Below, piece after piece: positions 1 to 11,754 of a stretch of DNA of 64,000 nt. The stretch's first letter is position 1. Each line of letters starts with the position of its first letter. The stretch is from Obelidium mucronatum (taxonomy: Eukaryota > Chytridiomycota > Chytridiomycetes > Chytridiales > Chytriomycetaceae): the NCBI GenBank assembly GCA_025765595.1, contig JAIVFH010000008.1:186001-250000 (forward strand). Direction: 5' to 3'. The notes under the pieces are model-generated. The model saw only the letters and a program-made list of their open reading frames with translations, made no database searches and had not been told where the DNA came from. Made by a program: the position numbers and the translations under genes.

Positions 1-37
1 TCTGACGCGAAAAGGAAGCAAACGAGAAACCCTTGGC

Positions 38-472
38 ATGCAGCGATCTCCAAGCGCCAGCAACCAAAATTTGGCCGTCAAGAAAACAACTGACATTGGA
101 ATCCCTAAAGGCAGAAACTTGGGGCGACCCTGCCTGTGCGAAACAATGTCTGGAATACAAATTTTCAAAATGAAATCTCACCCAACTCAAGCTTTCTGGA
201 GCGTCTGGGATGGCGGCGTTTGCTACATTAACCATGCGAGAAAGACAGCCTGGGTTTCTCTCGCGACTTTGGGATCTGTTCACACACTCACTCTCACAGC
301 CACCATGAAGGCAGACAAAGTTCCTGGGTTGAACCAAATATCCATATCAGATTTTCCTATGTACCAGTATCGTTTCATTCTAGAGTTCAAAGATGAAGCA
401 AGTGCTACAGCATTTATCAATGCCTTTTCGAATCACAAGACAAGGTTTCTTTCACTGCCTTCAAACGAATAA
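38..472 (+). CDS. 3' part of an unrecognised gene
   Basis: The frame is open to the left edge of the window, so this is probably the last exon of a gene that starts outside it. It encodes up to 144 residues from the first ATG. A second ATG at residue 37 begins the better-composed part, which alternates beta-like hydrophobic stretches and ends in a helix-like segment (FKDEASATAFINAF), as in a small PH-like or RRM-like fold. I do not recognise a family. A Rec114-type PH domain is a loose thought only. The stop lies 56 bases from the convergent UTP13 stop, so the two 3' ends share a very short spacer. Confidence 0.4.
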   Translation: MQRSPSASNQNLAVKKTTDIGIPKGRNLGRPCLCETMSGIQIFKMKSHPTQAFWSVWDGGVCYINHARKTAWVSLATLGSVHTLTLTATMKADKVPGLNQISISDFPMYQYRFILEFKDEASATAFINAFSNHKTRFLSLPSNE

Positions 473-528
473 AAGTAGAGCAGCCATACTTATTTATAAT
501 TGATTGATACCATTGTTTATTATAATTG

Positions 529-3500
529 TCACTGAAGTTCAAGGTCACCAGCACCACCCAACATATCATCCATCCGATCCAACGTGTAAGATATCAAGTA
601 ACTCTTCTTGAGCATTTCATCGACATGAGTATAATGCCTTTCACTGTAGACGATCAACGAATCCAATAGATCCTTCACTTTTTTAGTCTCCAGTAATGAA
701 TTGGCAGATTTGTTGCTCAGAATTAAATGGAGTAGAATTTGCGCGATAGAGGCATGCTTAGAATGCGTGTTCCAGTTTTTGATGTATCCAAGAAGTTGTT
801 CCAACTGAGCAGGTTCCAGCTCTTTGATGACTTCATCGACTGTGTACAACCCAGTAATACTGTTTGCATGCAGCCTTGTCTTGTTGAGTTGCTTGAAAAG
901 ATTCAAAAGGCGCACTGGTTTATCAAGTTCCATTGCTAAAATAATGGCGTTCTTGTAATCCTTCTTTTTCAAAAAGTTGAGTAAATCTTGTTCTCTAAAA
1001 AAAAAAAGATTTAGCGGGGGTTTACTGCAAAAAGAAAAAGGGAGGGTTTACTTTGTGATCTTCTCATTTGTGGTCTTGTCATGCTCTTCCTGTTCTTCGA
1101 CAGTGCAGTCCTCCCAAACGGTGATTTTGGAATCAGCGCCTCCAGACACAACCAATGATTCATCCCGATTGGTTGTGAGAGCCCATACTTTGTCTTCGTG
1201 ATTGTCGAAGGTGGCCACACATTCGTTGCTTTTGATGTTCCATAGCTTCACGAGACCATCTGATCCAGACGAGACCATTTGCATGCCAAAGGAAATGAAG
1301 GAAATTTTAAGTACTGAGTTAAGGTGGCCTTCAAGCGTCTGATTGGACACAAGAAATATGTTAAATTGCTGATTTATGTGACATAGGAAATTCTCACCTT
1401 CAGACATGAATAATCCGACATGGACCACAACTTAATTGTCTTATCACCAGACGACGTCACTAGAACTTGATCGACTGTAGAAAACTGGACACACCAAACT
1501 CCACGCTTGTGGCCTTGACATGTGCCAATAAGCGATCCATTTGTTGCAGACCAAACTTTCGCAGTCTTGTCCTGAGACCCGGTAGCAAAGATCCTGTCGT
1601 TTGGTGCGACAGCAATTGAATTGATATCTTTTTCATGTGCTTGGAATGTGTATGAGGATTTGAGAGTAATTGGCTCTTCAGACGATGCAGCTTGCTTTTC
1701 TGTAACACAAAACGTTAAGCAACGCTTTTAAGTGTAAAAGGGAACACAGTATACCAAGTTTTGAAGTATCCCAAAATTTAATTGTGCGATCTTGAGAGCC
1801 ACTGATCAGGAATGAATTTGCTTTGCGGGAGAATGCAACAGCACCTACTGCCTCTGTGTGGCCCACACAAGAACCAATCAAAGAGAATCTGGGATTTGCG
1901 ATTTTTAATGAGAGAACGCCGTTGACTAAATGAATCCATACCTTTTGGAGTCTTCTGAATACTGCCAAATCAATGCAGTGTTATCTTTGGATCCAGATGC
2001 CAATAACGTTCCATCCTTGGATGTGTCCAAGCAAACAACAATATTTGAATGTCCATACAGAATATCGCAGTTTGAGCTTTGCAAATCCATAATCTTGATT
2101 TGTTCGCTGTTGGAGGCGACAGCCAAATATGTTTCTTGAGGAGATACGAAAGCCACGTCCACAATTTCTTCATTATATCCAACGATTTGGTGGCACCGTG
2201 AGAGGTCTTTGATCATATCGTAGAAGAGAAAGTTGTGGTCGGATGTCACGGCAACGATTTCACTCTTATCCTCCACCAATCTATTCAAAGTCAGATCTTC
2301 GTTTGGTATAAATTTTTTAAGCACTTACAATATATCAGAGATTTCATGACTGCTGTTGACTTCAGACTTTTGTGTGGTTATACAATCACCACTTTCCAGA
2401 TCCCACAACCGGACAATACCCTTTTCTCCTCCGGTGTATGCAATCATGTTGCAATTCTTCAGAGAAAGATTTTTTACCAATACGCGCCTTGTAGCTTCTG
2501 GGACTAGGCCTACCGCCTCCATAGCCTACCACGAACGAAAGCGTTAAGGCGAAACAAACAAAGAAACAAACGACAAAATACACACCTCATGAGTCGGAAT
2601 CGTTTTGAAAAGCTCTCCAGAAGAAAGTTCCCAGACGTTAAGAATCTTGTCGCGCCCGCCACTGACCAAAAACTTCCCATCATTCGAAAAAGCAACACCA
2701 CGAACGACACTGACATGGTTATCCAACACAAAAATACATCTGCATCAAAAGGCACAACAAAAGGAAGTCGTCAGTTGTGGAAATTCGGATGCAAATCGGG
2801 GATATTCACTTTTTTGTCTTCAAGTTCCAGACTCTAACTTTACAATCGTCGCTTGCAGACGCCAAAAGAATATCGTTTCCTTTTCCATTGTAAAAAGAGA
2901 GGGCACTAATTACTCCATGGTGCCCTTTGAAAAGATGTGTTGCATGACCGCGATCGACATCCCAGACTCGAATGGTTGAATCTGCTGAACCGGTAGCGAC
3001 CAACGTGGAAGTTTTATCAAAAGCCATTGTCAATACTGGAGCTTCGTGAGCCTTTGTGATCCAACGTTAGGAATCGGGAAGCAGCATTATTCAGTTCCAT
3101 CCTATACCTTCCAGCTTCTCGAGACAAGTCCTGTCTCCAAATCAATGTAATTCAATAGCAGAGACCGAGTTGCAGAAACCAAGTGCTTTCCATCTGGCTT
3201 CACGGCGAAACTTGTGACTTCATCCGCTTCCTGGAAACGCAACATGAGATCCAGAGTAACGAATCTCCAAAGCCATTTTTTACCCCAACAATCGCCAAGT
3301 CCACATTTCCAGATTCGATGCCCAGAATATTTATATCTTTATCGACTGAGGAAATCAAGAACGGTCCGATTCTCCCTCCCACAATTTTGGCAATTGCTGT
3401 TTTTCCACCAGTGTAGATTGGGGCGAACGACCGTGAGGCTTTAAAACTAAGCTCATCTTTAATATAGAAAGGAGAATCACTGAGTGTGCTTTGCTTACTT

Positions 3501-3533
3501 CGTCTTGAGAGTCGGTGTTGGTGTTGAAGCCAT
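529..3533 (-). CDS. UTP13: U3 snoRNP WD40 protein UTP13 / TBL3
   Basis: Component of the UTP-B complex of the small-subunit processome, acting in the nucleolus on 18S pre-rRNA. The product is a chain of WD40 repeats (GSADSTIRVWDVD, SGSDGLVKLWNIKSNECV, GSQDRTIKFWD) followed by the family's C-terminal helical domain (AQLEQLLGYIKNWNTHSKHA), so both halves of a TBL3/UTP13 protein are present. Exon 1 is short (3533-3499); after a GT-AG intron, exon 2 resumes at 3446 and gives TNFKASRSFAPIYTGGK, which matches the conserved N-terminus (KTNYxVxRxIxPFYxGG) and fixes the start. Further short introns split the repeats. It is convergent with the fragment on its left. I am confident of the identity; internal splice sites are approximate. 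Confidence 0.93.
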
Positions 3534-3569
3534 TTTGACAAGAAAAAAAGAAAGAAATGGGTTTATTTA

Positions 3570-4695
3570 TTATTCATGCAAATTGGTTGAAGAATATGAT
3601 CGCAGAATCTTATTAAATATGTTATCAACGATTCGAATATCTTCGGATTCATCATAAAACGACAAGTCGACGGCGGTTGCACCGAGAGAAGTAACGGAGG
3701 AGAGGCTTGTCTCTTGATCCAGTTCTGACTGAAAGAAAGGATTGGCTCCTATGATTGATGACAACGAAATATCGCGCACTTACCTTGTCCAACTCGAGAA
3801 CTCGATTCACAGGCGTCAGCAAAGTTTCAGAGTCCTTCATTGTTGACGTCAAATTCGACTTCTGGCCCTCGGCTGAAAACATGTCTCGTATAACTTCAAG
3901 TGAAATTATATTATCGATTTTAGATGTGGTGGCCGGTAACTTGAAATCAGATGAGAGCCCCTTTATAAGCTTCATACTGATTGTGACCTGTCGAGGAGGA
4001 GTTTCAGATCCTTTTGATGAGGCAACAGCAATCAAAAACACCTTTAACGTTGAGTTGACTTTAGATTCTTGCAATAGGTATCTCTTGACAGTGGGGTGTG
4101 TTTGGTTCGCCAATTCTGAAAGATTGATGGTGACACTCCCGACGTTTTCCGCCCCTCTTCCGCCGTTTGCCTCCTGCAGATGGCATCTCAGATATCGACA
4201 CACAGTCACTCACTCTGCATTCAACGCCACCTGTTTCACGACCAGCAGCAGTTCGCACGGCAGCAGAAATCCGTCGCGATCCGTCGCCATGACCACCTCG
4301 ACGCTGCTGTGGGCGCCGGGCGAGGCCGCCGCCGCCGCGTCGCTTTCGGCGGCGGCGGCGGCGGTCGCCAGCGCGGCGTTCCAGACGACTGGCGGCGAAT
4401 ATCAGCCAATCAGAGGCGGCCGCCAAGCACAAGAGACGCACCCGTGTGGTCGCGCACCGTCGCCCGGTGCGTGATTCCGCGCGCGCCGCTGCCGCCCGCC
4501 GACGACGCCGCCGTGTTGCCCGCGGACCCGGCCGCATAGACGCTGCGGCCAATCAGATTTCGGCCAATCAGAACGCAGCACTCACCGCCACTTGAGGTAG
4601 TAGTAGCCCGACACGTACGGCAGGTTGTTGAGCTCGTTGACGATGCACTCGACGGCAAAGGAGATGCGCGCGCGCTTCTTCAAATTGGCCTGCAT
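3570..4695 (-). CDS. NT-C2 domain protein (EEIG1/FAM102-like)
   Basis: The N-terminal C2 (NT-C2) fold is complete when exons are joined: exon 1 starts MQANLKKRARISF and reads VNELNNLPYVSGYYYLKW to a donor at the GTGAGT after 4600; exon 2 supplies the ITHRATVRDHT and VVWNAAL strands; then comes DGFLLPCELLLVVKQ, spliced in phase 0 to EANGG, and the hallmark VKRYLLQESKVNSTLKV segment. About 100 acidic, Ser/Thr-rich residues follow, with a last intron near 3785. NT-C2 proteins are thought to bind membranes or act as cortical adaptors; no enzymatic role is implied. The 5' exons are GC-rich with an alanine run near 4310-4370, unlike the AT-rich 3' end. The start codon lies only 47 bases from that of divergent mL53. 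Confidence 0.82.
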
Positions 4696-4742
4696 CGCTT
4701 TTTTGGTTTTTCTTTTGTTTCGGTCAAATTCTGTAAAATTCA
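4696..4742. promoter_or_regulatory. 47-bp shared spacer of a divergent gene pair
   Basis: The start codons of the NT-C2 gene (minus) and mL53 (plus) are 47 bases apart. The spacer is a pyrimidine-rich run on the plus strand followed by an A/T-rich part. It must contain both 5' leaders unless transcription starts inside the opposite gene, so a single bidirectional promoter is the simplest reading. No TATA box is evident. Confidence 0.45.
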
Positions 4743-5156
4743 ATGTTTCTGTTTATCGAGAAGATTGCCGTCAGCTTTGCGCCAGTGGCAAAGAACTCTC
4801 GATCGGCACGGTGGGTCATGCCATGCCGCTGAGCGCTGTTGGATGCTGATGAATCGTCTGTAGAACGTTCTTGTACCAAATCACAGCCGACAGACATCGG
4901 GATGCCAATCCTAAACTTGCATTGACTGTAAATCAAAGTGATGCCATCAGGAAGCCTACTATCGAAGTCTTATATCGTATGTATCGATTTAGGCCATGTT
5001 TAATGCTGCATCCAACCTACTGACCATCAACCCATAGGCGATAAAAAAAAGCTTATTCTGGAAAGCGCAAATCTTAAAGTAACAGATATTATGAGAGATA
5101 TTCAGAAACACGCCAAAAAGCTGCAGTTGGAGGAAGATATCAAGTCTTCATCTTGA
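4743..5156 (+). CDS. MRPL44: Mitochondrial large-subunit ribosomal protein mL53 (Mrpl44)
   Basis: Three exons (4743-4810, 4864-4976, 5038-5156) joined by clean GT-AG introns of about 53 and 61 bases give a protein of about 100 residues. It begins MFLFIEKIAVSFAPVAKNSR and contains SRSARTFLYQI and ANPKLALTVN, then a basic helical tail. The family signature is a short beta strand, FxPxxKxSRSAR, then a thioredoxin-like core. It is a peripheral protein of the mitochondrial 54S subunit. Size and exon joins fit the yeast Mrpl44 family (about 98 residues). The gene is too short and split to be seen as one open frame. An AATAAA lies just 3' of the stop. Confidence 0.88.
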
Positions 5157-5190
5157 ACAATGTCTACAGTAATAAAATCCAATTCACTCG

Positions 5191-5230
5191 CTCTTTCTCT
5201 ATCTTTCTCTATCTTTCGCTATCTTTCGCA
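5191..5230 (+). repeat. 10-bp pyrimidine tandem repeat
   Basis: Four adjacent 10-bp units of the form ATCTTTCKCT lie downstream of mL53 and upstream of the bHLH gene. They may be simple sequence or part of a CT-rich promoter. Nothing else is recognisable between 5157 and 5423. Confidence 0.6.
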
Positions 5231-5440
5231 GCATTTGGAACGCATTTGATGTCAGTTAAAATATTGATAATAAAAAAAATGGTTGGAAACTCTGCGGTGA
5301 ACTCGTACAGTCCAATCGATCAACAATACTAAACTCGTTTTGGTTGACAGGATGACACGAATCTATCTCAACCTCTTCTATCACAGTAAGCAGCTCGATC
5401 GATCGATCTCTTTTGCCGGTTAACCGACGTATTTTGGCAG

Positions 5441-6283
5441 GCCACCACCACAACAGTTTCATCAACACAATGACACTCCGCACTTCTCTCCACAACAACT
5501 CGACTCCCATCAGCAACGTCTCTTCAGCAACTATTTTCTCCTAGGTCCCAATAGCCACTCCGAACAAACCCCACCAAATCATTCAAACGAAAGCAGTCTG
5601 CATTTAGACGTGGCTCACGAGTTGGCAGGAATGTCGCGTCATAGTCAACAGCAGCAGCCACCCTTTCAGCGATCACAGCATTTTGGAGAAGTTGTCCCAT
5701 TCCAGTTGCAGCAAGATGCTTCTCTCGCTCACCAAAGCCAACAACAACAGGAAGAATTTTATAGCGGTGGAAGTGGGGACGCCGGCGGCGGAACGGCGAC
5801 CAGCAACAACTCGAAAAATAGCAAGGAGCTCCAAATAGGATCTGATGAATGGATGAAAGCGAAAAAAGAGAGTCACAAGGAAGTAGAAAGGCGGCGGCGT
5901 GATGTAATTAGTGCAGGGATTGATATTCTAGCCAACGTAAGATCAGGCCTTGAGGAATAACGCCGGCTAAAAAATCAACGTAGATGGTTCCCTCCACAGA
6001 AAAAAAGAAAGGAAAGGCAGTGAATGCCGCGGTTCAGTATATTCGGCACTTGAAAGAGACGGAGCGCGAGAACGCAGAGAAATGGGCTGTCGAGCGAATG
6101 CTCGCAGAACAGGCTATTCGAGACTTAACTGGAACTGTGAAACATTTAGCTGAAGAGAATCGTTTACTGCTGGAAAATTTGGTTTTGCTTCGAGCTTCGG
6201 GGGCTCCAAAGCGTGAGGTTGACCAACAAAACGCTGGGCCGCCTCAACAACAGCCATCTGACTCTAAAAAGCGGAAAATGTGA
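5441..6283 (+). CDS. bHLH transcription factor, Cbf1-like
   Basis: A Gln-rich N-terminus leads into a basic helix-loop-helix: ESHKEVERRRRDVISAGI, then ILAN spliced (donor 5937, acceptor 5983) to MVPSTEKKKGK, then AVNAAVQYIRHLKETE, followed by a leucine-rich coiled coil. The HKEVERRRR basic region carries the His-Glu-Arg contacts of E-box (CACGTG) binders and is closest to yeast Cbf1, which binds CDEI and sulfur-metabolism promoters. The tyrosine diagnostic of SREBP is absent. The start is unsettled: ATG 5631 is the first in-frame ATG, but the frame is open and Gln/His-rich back to 5424, with a possible acceptor (TTTTGGCAG) ending at 5440, so an upstream exon probably supplies the start. Convergent with SCAP, 75 bases away. 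Confidence 0.8.
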
Positions 6284-6358
6284 AAAAAGAGTGATTTAAT
6301 TTCACACAATTAAACGTATACGTATGATGCTTTGTATTTCAATGCATGACCTACTTAT

Positions 6359-9300
6359 TTACACTTGTTTGGAAAACATGCCACTTGAAACCCTCTTCAA
6401 CTCTGGTGAGCTCAAATCAAGATACACAACCTTCAAAAAATTTCCAAATCCACAAACCACCCCCCACTTTGATGCAGCCAATAAATTAATTCCAAAGACT
6501 GGAAGTAGCGATACCAAACTGTCATCGCCGATAATCGTGGAACATCCTCTGTCTGCACTTTCCGTTGATTGATTGTCAACCCATTCATCGTCGCTTGAAT
6601 CTTCACTGGCAGACGCATCAGATTCATCGATGCGCCTTCTCTCGATTATCGCCAATGCGCGCTTAAGCCTTCTTTCCTTACGCGCCAAAAATCCCGTTGC
6701 TGCGCTATCCAATACTATTCCTGACAAGTTATCTTCTCCAATATTGACGAATACCAACCCGTCCTCACTATGTACACTACTAGCTTGAAAACCCGCGGAA
6801 TACAAGCCGGTAAGATCCAGCACCCATACTTCCCACCACCCAAAACTTTCTTCTCTGTCTTTGCGGCGGTTCCGTAACCCACTGGAACCACTTTCTTGCT
6901 CCTTTTGGCATGCGCCACTGCGTTTCCTTCTTGCACCCACCAGCATATTCTCAAAACATGTAGCCACAACACAACCTGGCTGGCTAACTGTTTTCAAAAG
7001 GGTAGACGAATGAATCGACATTACATGCTGCTGTGGCTTGGGTTTCATCACGTAAACTTCCCAAACATTCACAACAGAATCCACTCCAGACGAAATAACT
7101 AAAAAACTATACGTTCCAGATTCCCCTAATGCGGCAGACAAGGGGGAAAGGGTTGAAGCCGGAGGACCTGACGAGGTATCTTTTCGCAACACTTTCAGGA
7201 AAGTAACTTCTCCTGAATGACCCTCCAAGAGGGGACTGACGCGGGGTATTTCTTTTTTGGATTCACTGGTACTGTTGCGACTTCCAGTAGATGCTTCAGA
7301 GTCAAACGATGGTCTAGATGATGCAAGGTCCATAGAACTTCTTTGAGAAGTAGTTGTTGATTGAGCTGTGGCGGTAGTAGCAACGCCTGCTTTGGATTTA
7401 ATAAAGAGGATTTCTTTTTTGGAAGATGCGTGATAAATGCTTATGTCACCACCAGATGATCCCAAGACTAGAATGTCTAGATCCGTGTCGTAGGATATTG
7501 CTGTGATTGAAAATGAAATATTTTCAATGAGGTTTGAAGAAATCGTATCTTGGTGGCTTTTTGTTAGAATTGGACAGTTTGGATGGAGATATCAGCTTCA
7601 CAAGCCCTTCGTTACTTGCTGCCAAGATGGTTTCAAATTCGATTGATAGACAAGAAGGAGTTGCTTTCAGATATTCAGCGGTGAATGTTGCTTGTTCGGA
7701 TGTAAAGGGTTCCTCTGAACTCAGCAACTTTATCGGCAGTGACCACCCATCCAACGAACCATCAAACCGAACGGCACATAAATACTGATCACTCCCACCA
7801 ACTATTATAACGTCATAAATGGCGGAGCGGTGCTTTTTGTTAAAAAGCACGCTCAATAATTTCCCATGGTATGTGTCCCAAACTCGGACCACTCCCAGGT
7901 AAGTTCCAATGATAAGATATTGACCACTCAAGCGAAAAGCACTGATTCCATCACCGCTGTTCTTTGATTCGCTGGTTTCACATCCATCGCGCAATACTAT
8001 TTTTCGTGAGGTTCGACAATTCCAAATATGCACATAACCGTCTCTACACGACCAAACGGCTGTCCCGTCGCTGGAACAGTCGAGAAATTCAACATCCAGT
8101 ATCGAAGATCCAACCAATGATATGACTTGCGCATTCTTGAATTCAACAGGAGCTGAGGGTATAATTTTCTGGGTATCGTCAAGGGTATTGCGCTTCGACT
8201 TCATTTGAGCCAGGTTGGGTGTAGAAACTCCTGCTGCCAGATAGTAAATGAGACTGGAAAGCATTATAACTCCCAAGCAGATCAACACAATGAGTCCGAC
8301 AAACACAACAATGAACACCGATCGAGGAATTTCAAAGCTGTAGTTATCGATTGTAATGGTCCATCTTTCTTTTCGGATTGATGGCTTTTGCTTTGACTGC
8401 GTTTCGGCTGGATTGGTAGGAGACTCCTTTTGGGAGTTTGATAATGTGACGTATATGGGAGGCCGAATTTCCACATACTGATCTATTTGAGTGGGATTTA
8501 TAACTTCCCAAAGAACGTCAGCTGTTACGGATACTGAGTTTTCCCAGATGGGCAGCGGGGACTCAATGGGCCCAGCTGCAATACTGCTGTTAGGTTGTGA
8601 GGTGGTTCCGTAAACACCAAAGCCAATTGCAGCCATTATAATAGCCATCTGGACAAAATATCAGCACCAGACACCGAAATTCACCAAGAATATATCAAAC
8701 CGTTATGGCGCCCCAACGACTCGAGCTGCTATAAGTAGTCGACCTAGAGCGGTCAGTTTCTGGATTGGCAGATTGGTTCCGAGACTTAATACCATGAAGG
8801 TTCGGTAGGTCAGAAAGCTGTTTTTTTTGGTCAGGGAAGCTGAACTAACAGGTAACGAAGCAAAAAAGAACCTCTAAGCGACGAATATCTATCGACAAGA
8901 TAGTTGTGAAAAATGTGATTTGCATCATAAAGTCAATGACGACCGCAACAGTGGCAAACAGACAGAATTCTTGAAGAGCGGGTACATTGATCAAAGACAC
9001 AAGAACCAGAAGACACAGCTCTCTAGCTAATGAGTACGCCATCTTGGCTCCGACTTTTGAAAGCCCTGGTTTCTGCGCCGTTGGTACAACATTGTTGGTA
9101 AGAAAAAAAGTTACCAATCCCAACACGCTCCTTGACAGGTAAGTCAATCGCACTCGTTACGACTGCATTTGTAATGACGCGGATATTTTCAACACCAATT
9201 GCGATAATTAAGAACGGAAGGACCTCCCTTATAATTATCACATTAGATGCCAGAAAATCGAAGAGGTCGCAATACAAACCAAGGAACCAAGGACGAAGTC

Positions 9301-10500
9301 ACGCCCATCCAAGATGTCAGACCCACTGACATGGTCAACGACGAGAAGACCATAAGCACTGCTCCCAAGCCAAGTCCAAATTTCGATTTCACAAGTTCAA
9401 CTTTCCCGAGAACCAGAGAAATATAAAAAAACACAATGATGTATGTAAGGAGTACAATGACCATTTCAACCGATAGAACGTCCTCTGGTTCGCCAAAAAC
9501 ATAGTATAGGTGTTTCACGTCACCGTCGGATCTCCACGCCAACCAATATCCGAAAGAAGCAGTATGCGATATATCTGTTAGTGGCTCGACTGGAACTATC
9601 TGGTTTTTTTTATCCACAGCCAGTACCCAGAGGTTGTCAAATATCCGTGAGATCAAATTTTCGTCTACGACAGGTGACGCCGAGGAAAAAGCCGAAAGGA
9701 TGGATTCAATACGGCGCTCTTCAAGAAAATAGGTGATGACTATGGACGACGCGCCAACAATTTTTGGGGGTGAGTTTGAGGTATGCTCGTGGTTGAGAAT
9801 TACACCGCCAAAGACACTGTGTAACGGAATCGGCGTTTGGAATGAAGATAAAGCCGACGAGTTGGATAATGTCCTGAGAATATCTGGGTCTGAGCGAAGT
9901 GCTTGACTGTTGGATTTCCAGAATTCTAGTGGGGAGTGTACCAAACACTTTCCATTTGAGGCAAGAAAGCAAATATCTTTGATTGAGAGAGTAATCGAAT
10001 CATGGATGGGATTTGATGCTGAATCTGTGTATAAGCCAACGGATGGGTGATAGTTGATGCTGGATGCTTCTATCCGAGTTTGTAGATCCAAAGCCTCCAA
10101 CAATACATCCTTCTCCAAAACTCCCGATATTCCAAAACTCGTAAGATATTTAGATGATGCATTAAACACTATCTGTTCGAGTCTGTGCAAACCCTAAGTT
10201 CAGCATGAGTCGTTTGTCATCACACTCCTACCTCAGGTGCGGTGTGCTCCCAAACCGCTCCACAAAACGAGATTCTTGAAAACCTGACCGCTTTGACGGA
10301 GAGTCCCAGAATTGAATGGGTTCATAATTTGGAGATGACAGACTGGTTTTCGCAACTGACAGGACCACGGGCCAACTAAGAACGACAATGGCCACAATAG
10401 ACAGGGTCAAAACATGAAGTGGATAAGAGGCGCATAGTACTCCATGGTGATAGAAGAGTGATTCTATGGCCATTATCGTTGACGTGGATTGGTGAGCCAT
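6359..10500 (-). CDS. SREBP cleavage-activating protein (SCAP/Scp1) homologue
   Basis: Sterol- or oxygen-responsive escort protein that carries SREBP from ER to Golgi. Exon 1 (from ATG 10500) encodes a first transmembrane helix (VLTLSIVAIVVLSWPVVL). A lumenal domain follows, then a sterol-sensing domain split over several exons: LTYIIVFFYISLVLGKVELV, FGLGLGAVLMVFSSLTMSVG, VLPFLIIAIGVENIRVITNA and further helices to about 8850. After one more helix at about 8290-8220 the C-terminal half is a diverged WD40 propeller (AVRFDGSLDGWSL, FLVISSGVDSVVNVWEV). This order (TM, lumenal loop, SSD, WD40) is that of SCAP rather than HMG-CoA reductase or NPC1. About six exons are seen. No SREBP gene lies in the window. 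Exon ends are approximate. Confidence 0.87.
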
Positions 10501-10686
10501 GAATTTTGTAAGAAACGATTATACATAACTACACCAGATTAATTTACTCCGTGCCAAAACCAAACATATACGAGTCTTAGTAAATAGCACAACCTATCGT
10601 TCCTCAAACAGAGAGTTCAGCACTTGGCCTGTAGTACTTCAATGTATTTTAAATCCAATTATATGCTTTCAAGCAAAGAGCGCACA

Positions 10687-10758
10687 GGTTGTATAGTGTA
10701 GTGGTTATCACCCTGGTTTTTGATACCAGTAACCCCGGTTCGAATCCGGGTACGACCT
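10687..10758 (+). tRNA. tRNA-Gln (TTG)
   Basis: All four stems fold: acceptor GGTTGTA/TACGACC, anticodon stem CTGGT/ACCAG around loop TTTTGAT (positions 34-36 TTG), and T-arm CCCGG-TTCGAAT-CCGGG. The discriminator is T, as in eukaryotic tRNA-Gln. There is no intron. The D-arm TAGTGTAGTGGTTATCAC matches fungal tRNA-Gln. Confidence 0.92.
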
Positions 10759-11025
10759 CTTCTTGTCATGATTTTACCAGGTGCGAGAAAAATTGAGTTG
10801 ATATGTCCAAATCAAAAATTACAACAATACAGTTCCACACTTTTTTGGTTACGTTGCCATTTTGGGTCAGAATCTTCATTTATGAACAACTAACTTGGAT
10901 TTGGCCGATTCAATGATAGTTGGTTGAGGAAACTCGGTTGAAATTGGGTTTGATGACGTTTCATCAGAAGAAGAATTATAATAAGTGATTATGTTAATTT
11001 TGACATAGACACTCTCGGCGTCATC

Positions 11026-11097
11026 GGTTGTATAGTGTAGCGGTTAGCACCCGGGTTTCGGATACCCGTAACCCCGGTTCGAATCCGGGTACGACCT
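11026..11097 (+). tRNA. tRNA with CGG (Pro) anticodon on a tRNA-Gln body
   Basis: It folds as well as the tRNA-Gln 270 bases upstream and differs from it at only six or so positions. Acceptor stem, T-arm and discriminator T are identical. The anticodon loop is TTCGGAT, giving CGG (reads proline CCG), and one anticodon-stem pair has changed from T-A to G-C with both sides altered, which argues against simple decay. Canonical tRNA-Pro in this window (18516) has a different body and discriminator C. By anticodon this is tRNA-Pro; by body it is tRNA-Gln. Confidence 0.85.
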
Positions 11098-11750
11098 ATG
11101 CCGTCTGATAAGCACATGTGGACAACATTCTCAGGAATATTATAGGAATGTTAGGAGTACGTACGGGCGCTTCCAACATTTTGAACAGGCTTCTTCGTGA
11201 GAGGGAAGTGATGGCTGAGTTGGTGTCAAGTTTGGCAGTACAGATTGGTGCTGAAAAACCAAATATGGTGAGTTCAGCGCTATCTTATGTGCTCTGCTTC
11301 CCAGCGCACATCCTATGCACCCTACCAACATCAAGTAACCATGGATCTTGATCCTGTTGTCAAGCAACGACGTTCTTCAGCAGAAACAAAGGGCTATTGC
11401 TTATACATGCATTTCTTTGAGTGTCTGAACCGGATCAGTCTTGTCCAACAAGTATCTATGGAGCTGTCAACTGCCTTTTAAGGTTTTTAATAATGATTTC
11501 AAATCTGTGAGAGTGCTGGTTGTGCCCTTTTTGTCTATGATTGTTTGGTCAGCCTTCAAATTCAAGATTTTATTGCCATAATATTGGACCAGCTTCGCGT
11601 TGATTGCTATTGGTTAACAGTAAAAAAGAAAAGCAACATGTCCTTCATAGATAAGCAAGAAAATAGCCGGGCATATTGAACTCTCTGTACAGATATATGA
11701 GCTTTGATTGGATCCACCTGCCTAACCTGAACATTTGTCAACTTTGACAG
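11098..11750. other. Spacer with no recognisable gene
   Basis: A short open frame at 11118-11351 (plus, 77 codons) begins with a plausible helix but resembles nothing I know. The remainder is AT-rich and lacks convincing coding sequence. Confidence 0.4.
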
Positions 11751-11754
11751 TCCT

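Noticed and set aside
4061..4552. Arg-rich minus-strand frame over the GC-rich segment
   Set aside because: It is a frame shifted relative to the NT-C2 exons; the spliced frame gives the conserved domain.
5864..6080. bHLH gene as the SREBP partner of the neighbouring SCAP gene
   Set aside because: SREBPs have a tyrosine in the basic region (ERRYR) and two membrane helices. This protein has ERRRR and no membrane segment, so it is Cbf1-like.
11026..11097. tRNA pseudogene
   Set aside because: All stems pair, the T-arm and box elements are intact, and the stem change is compensated, so decay is not supported.
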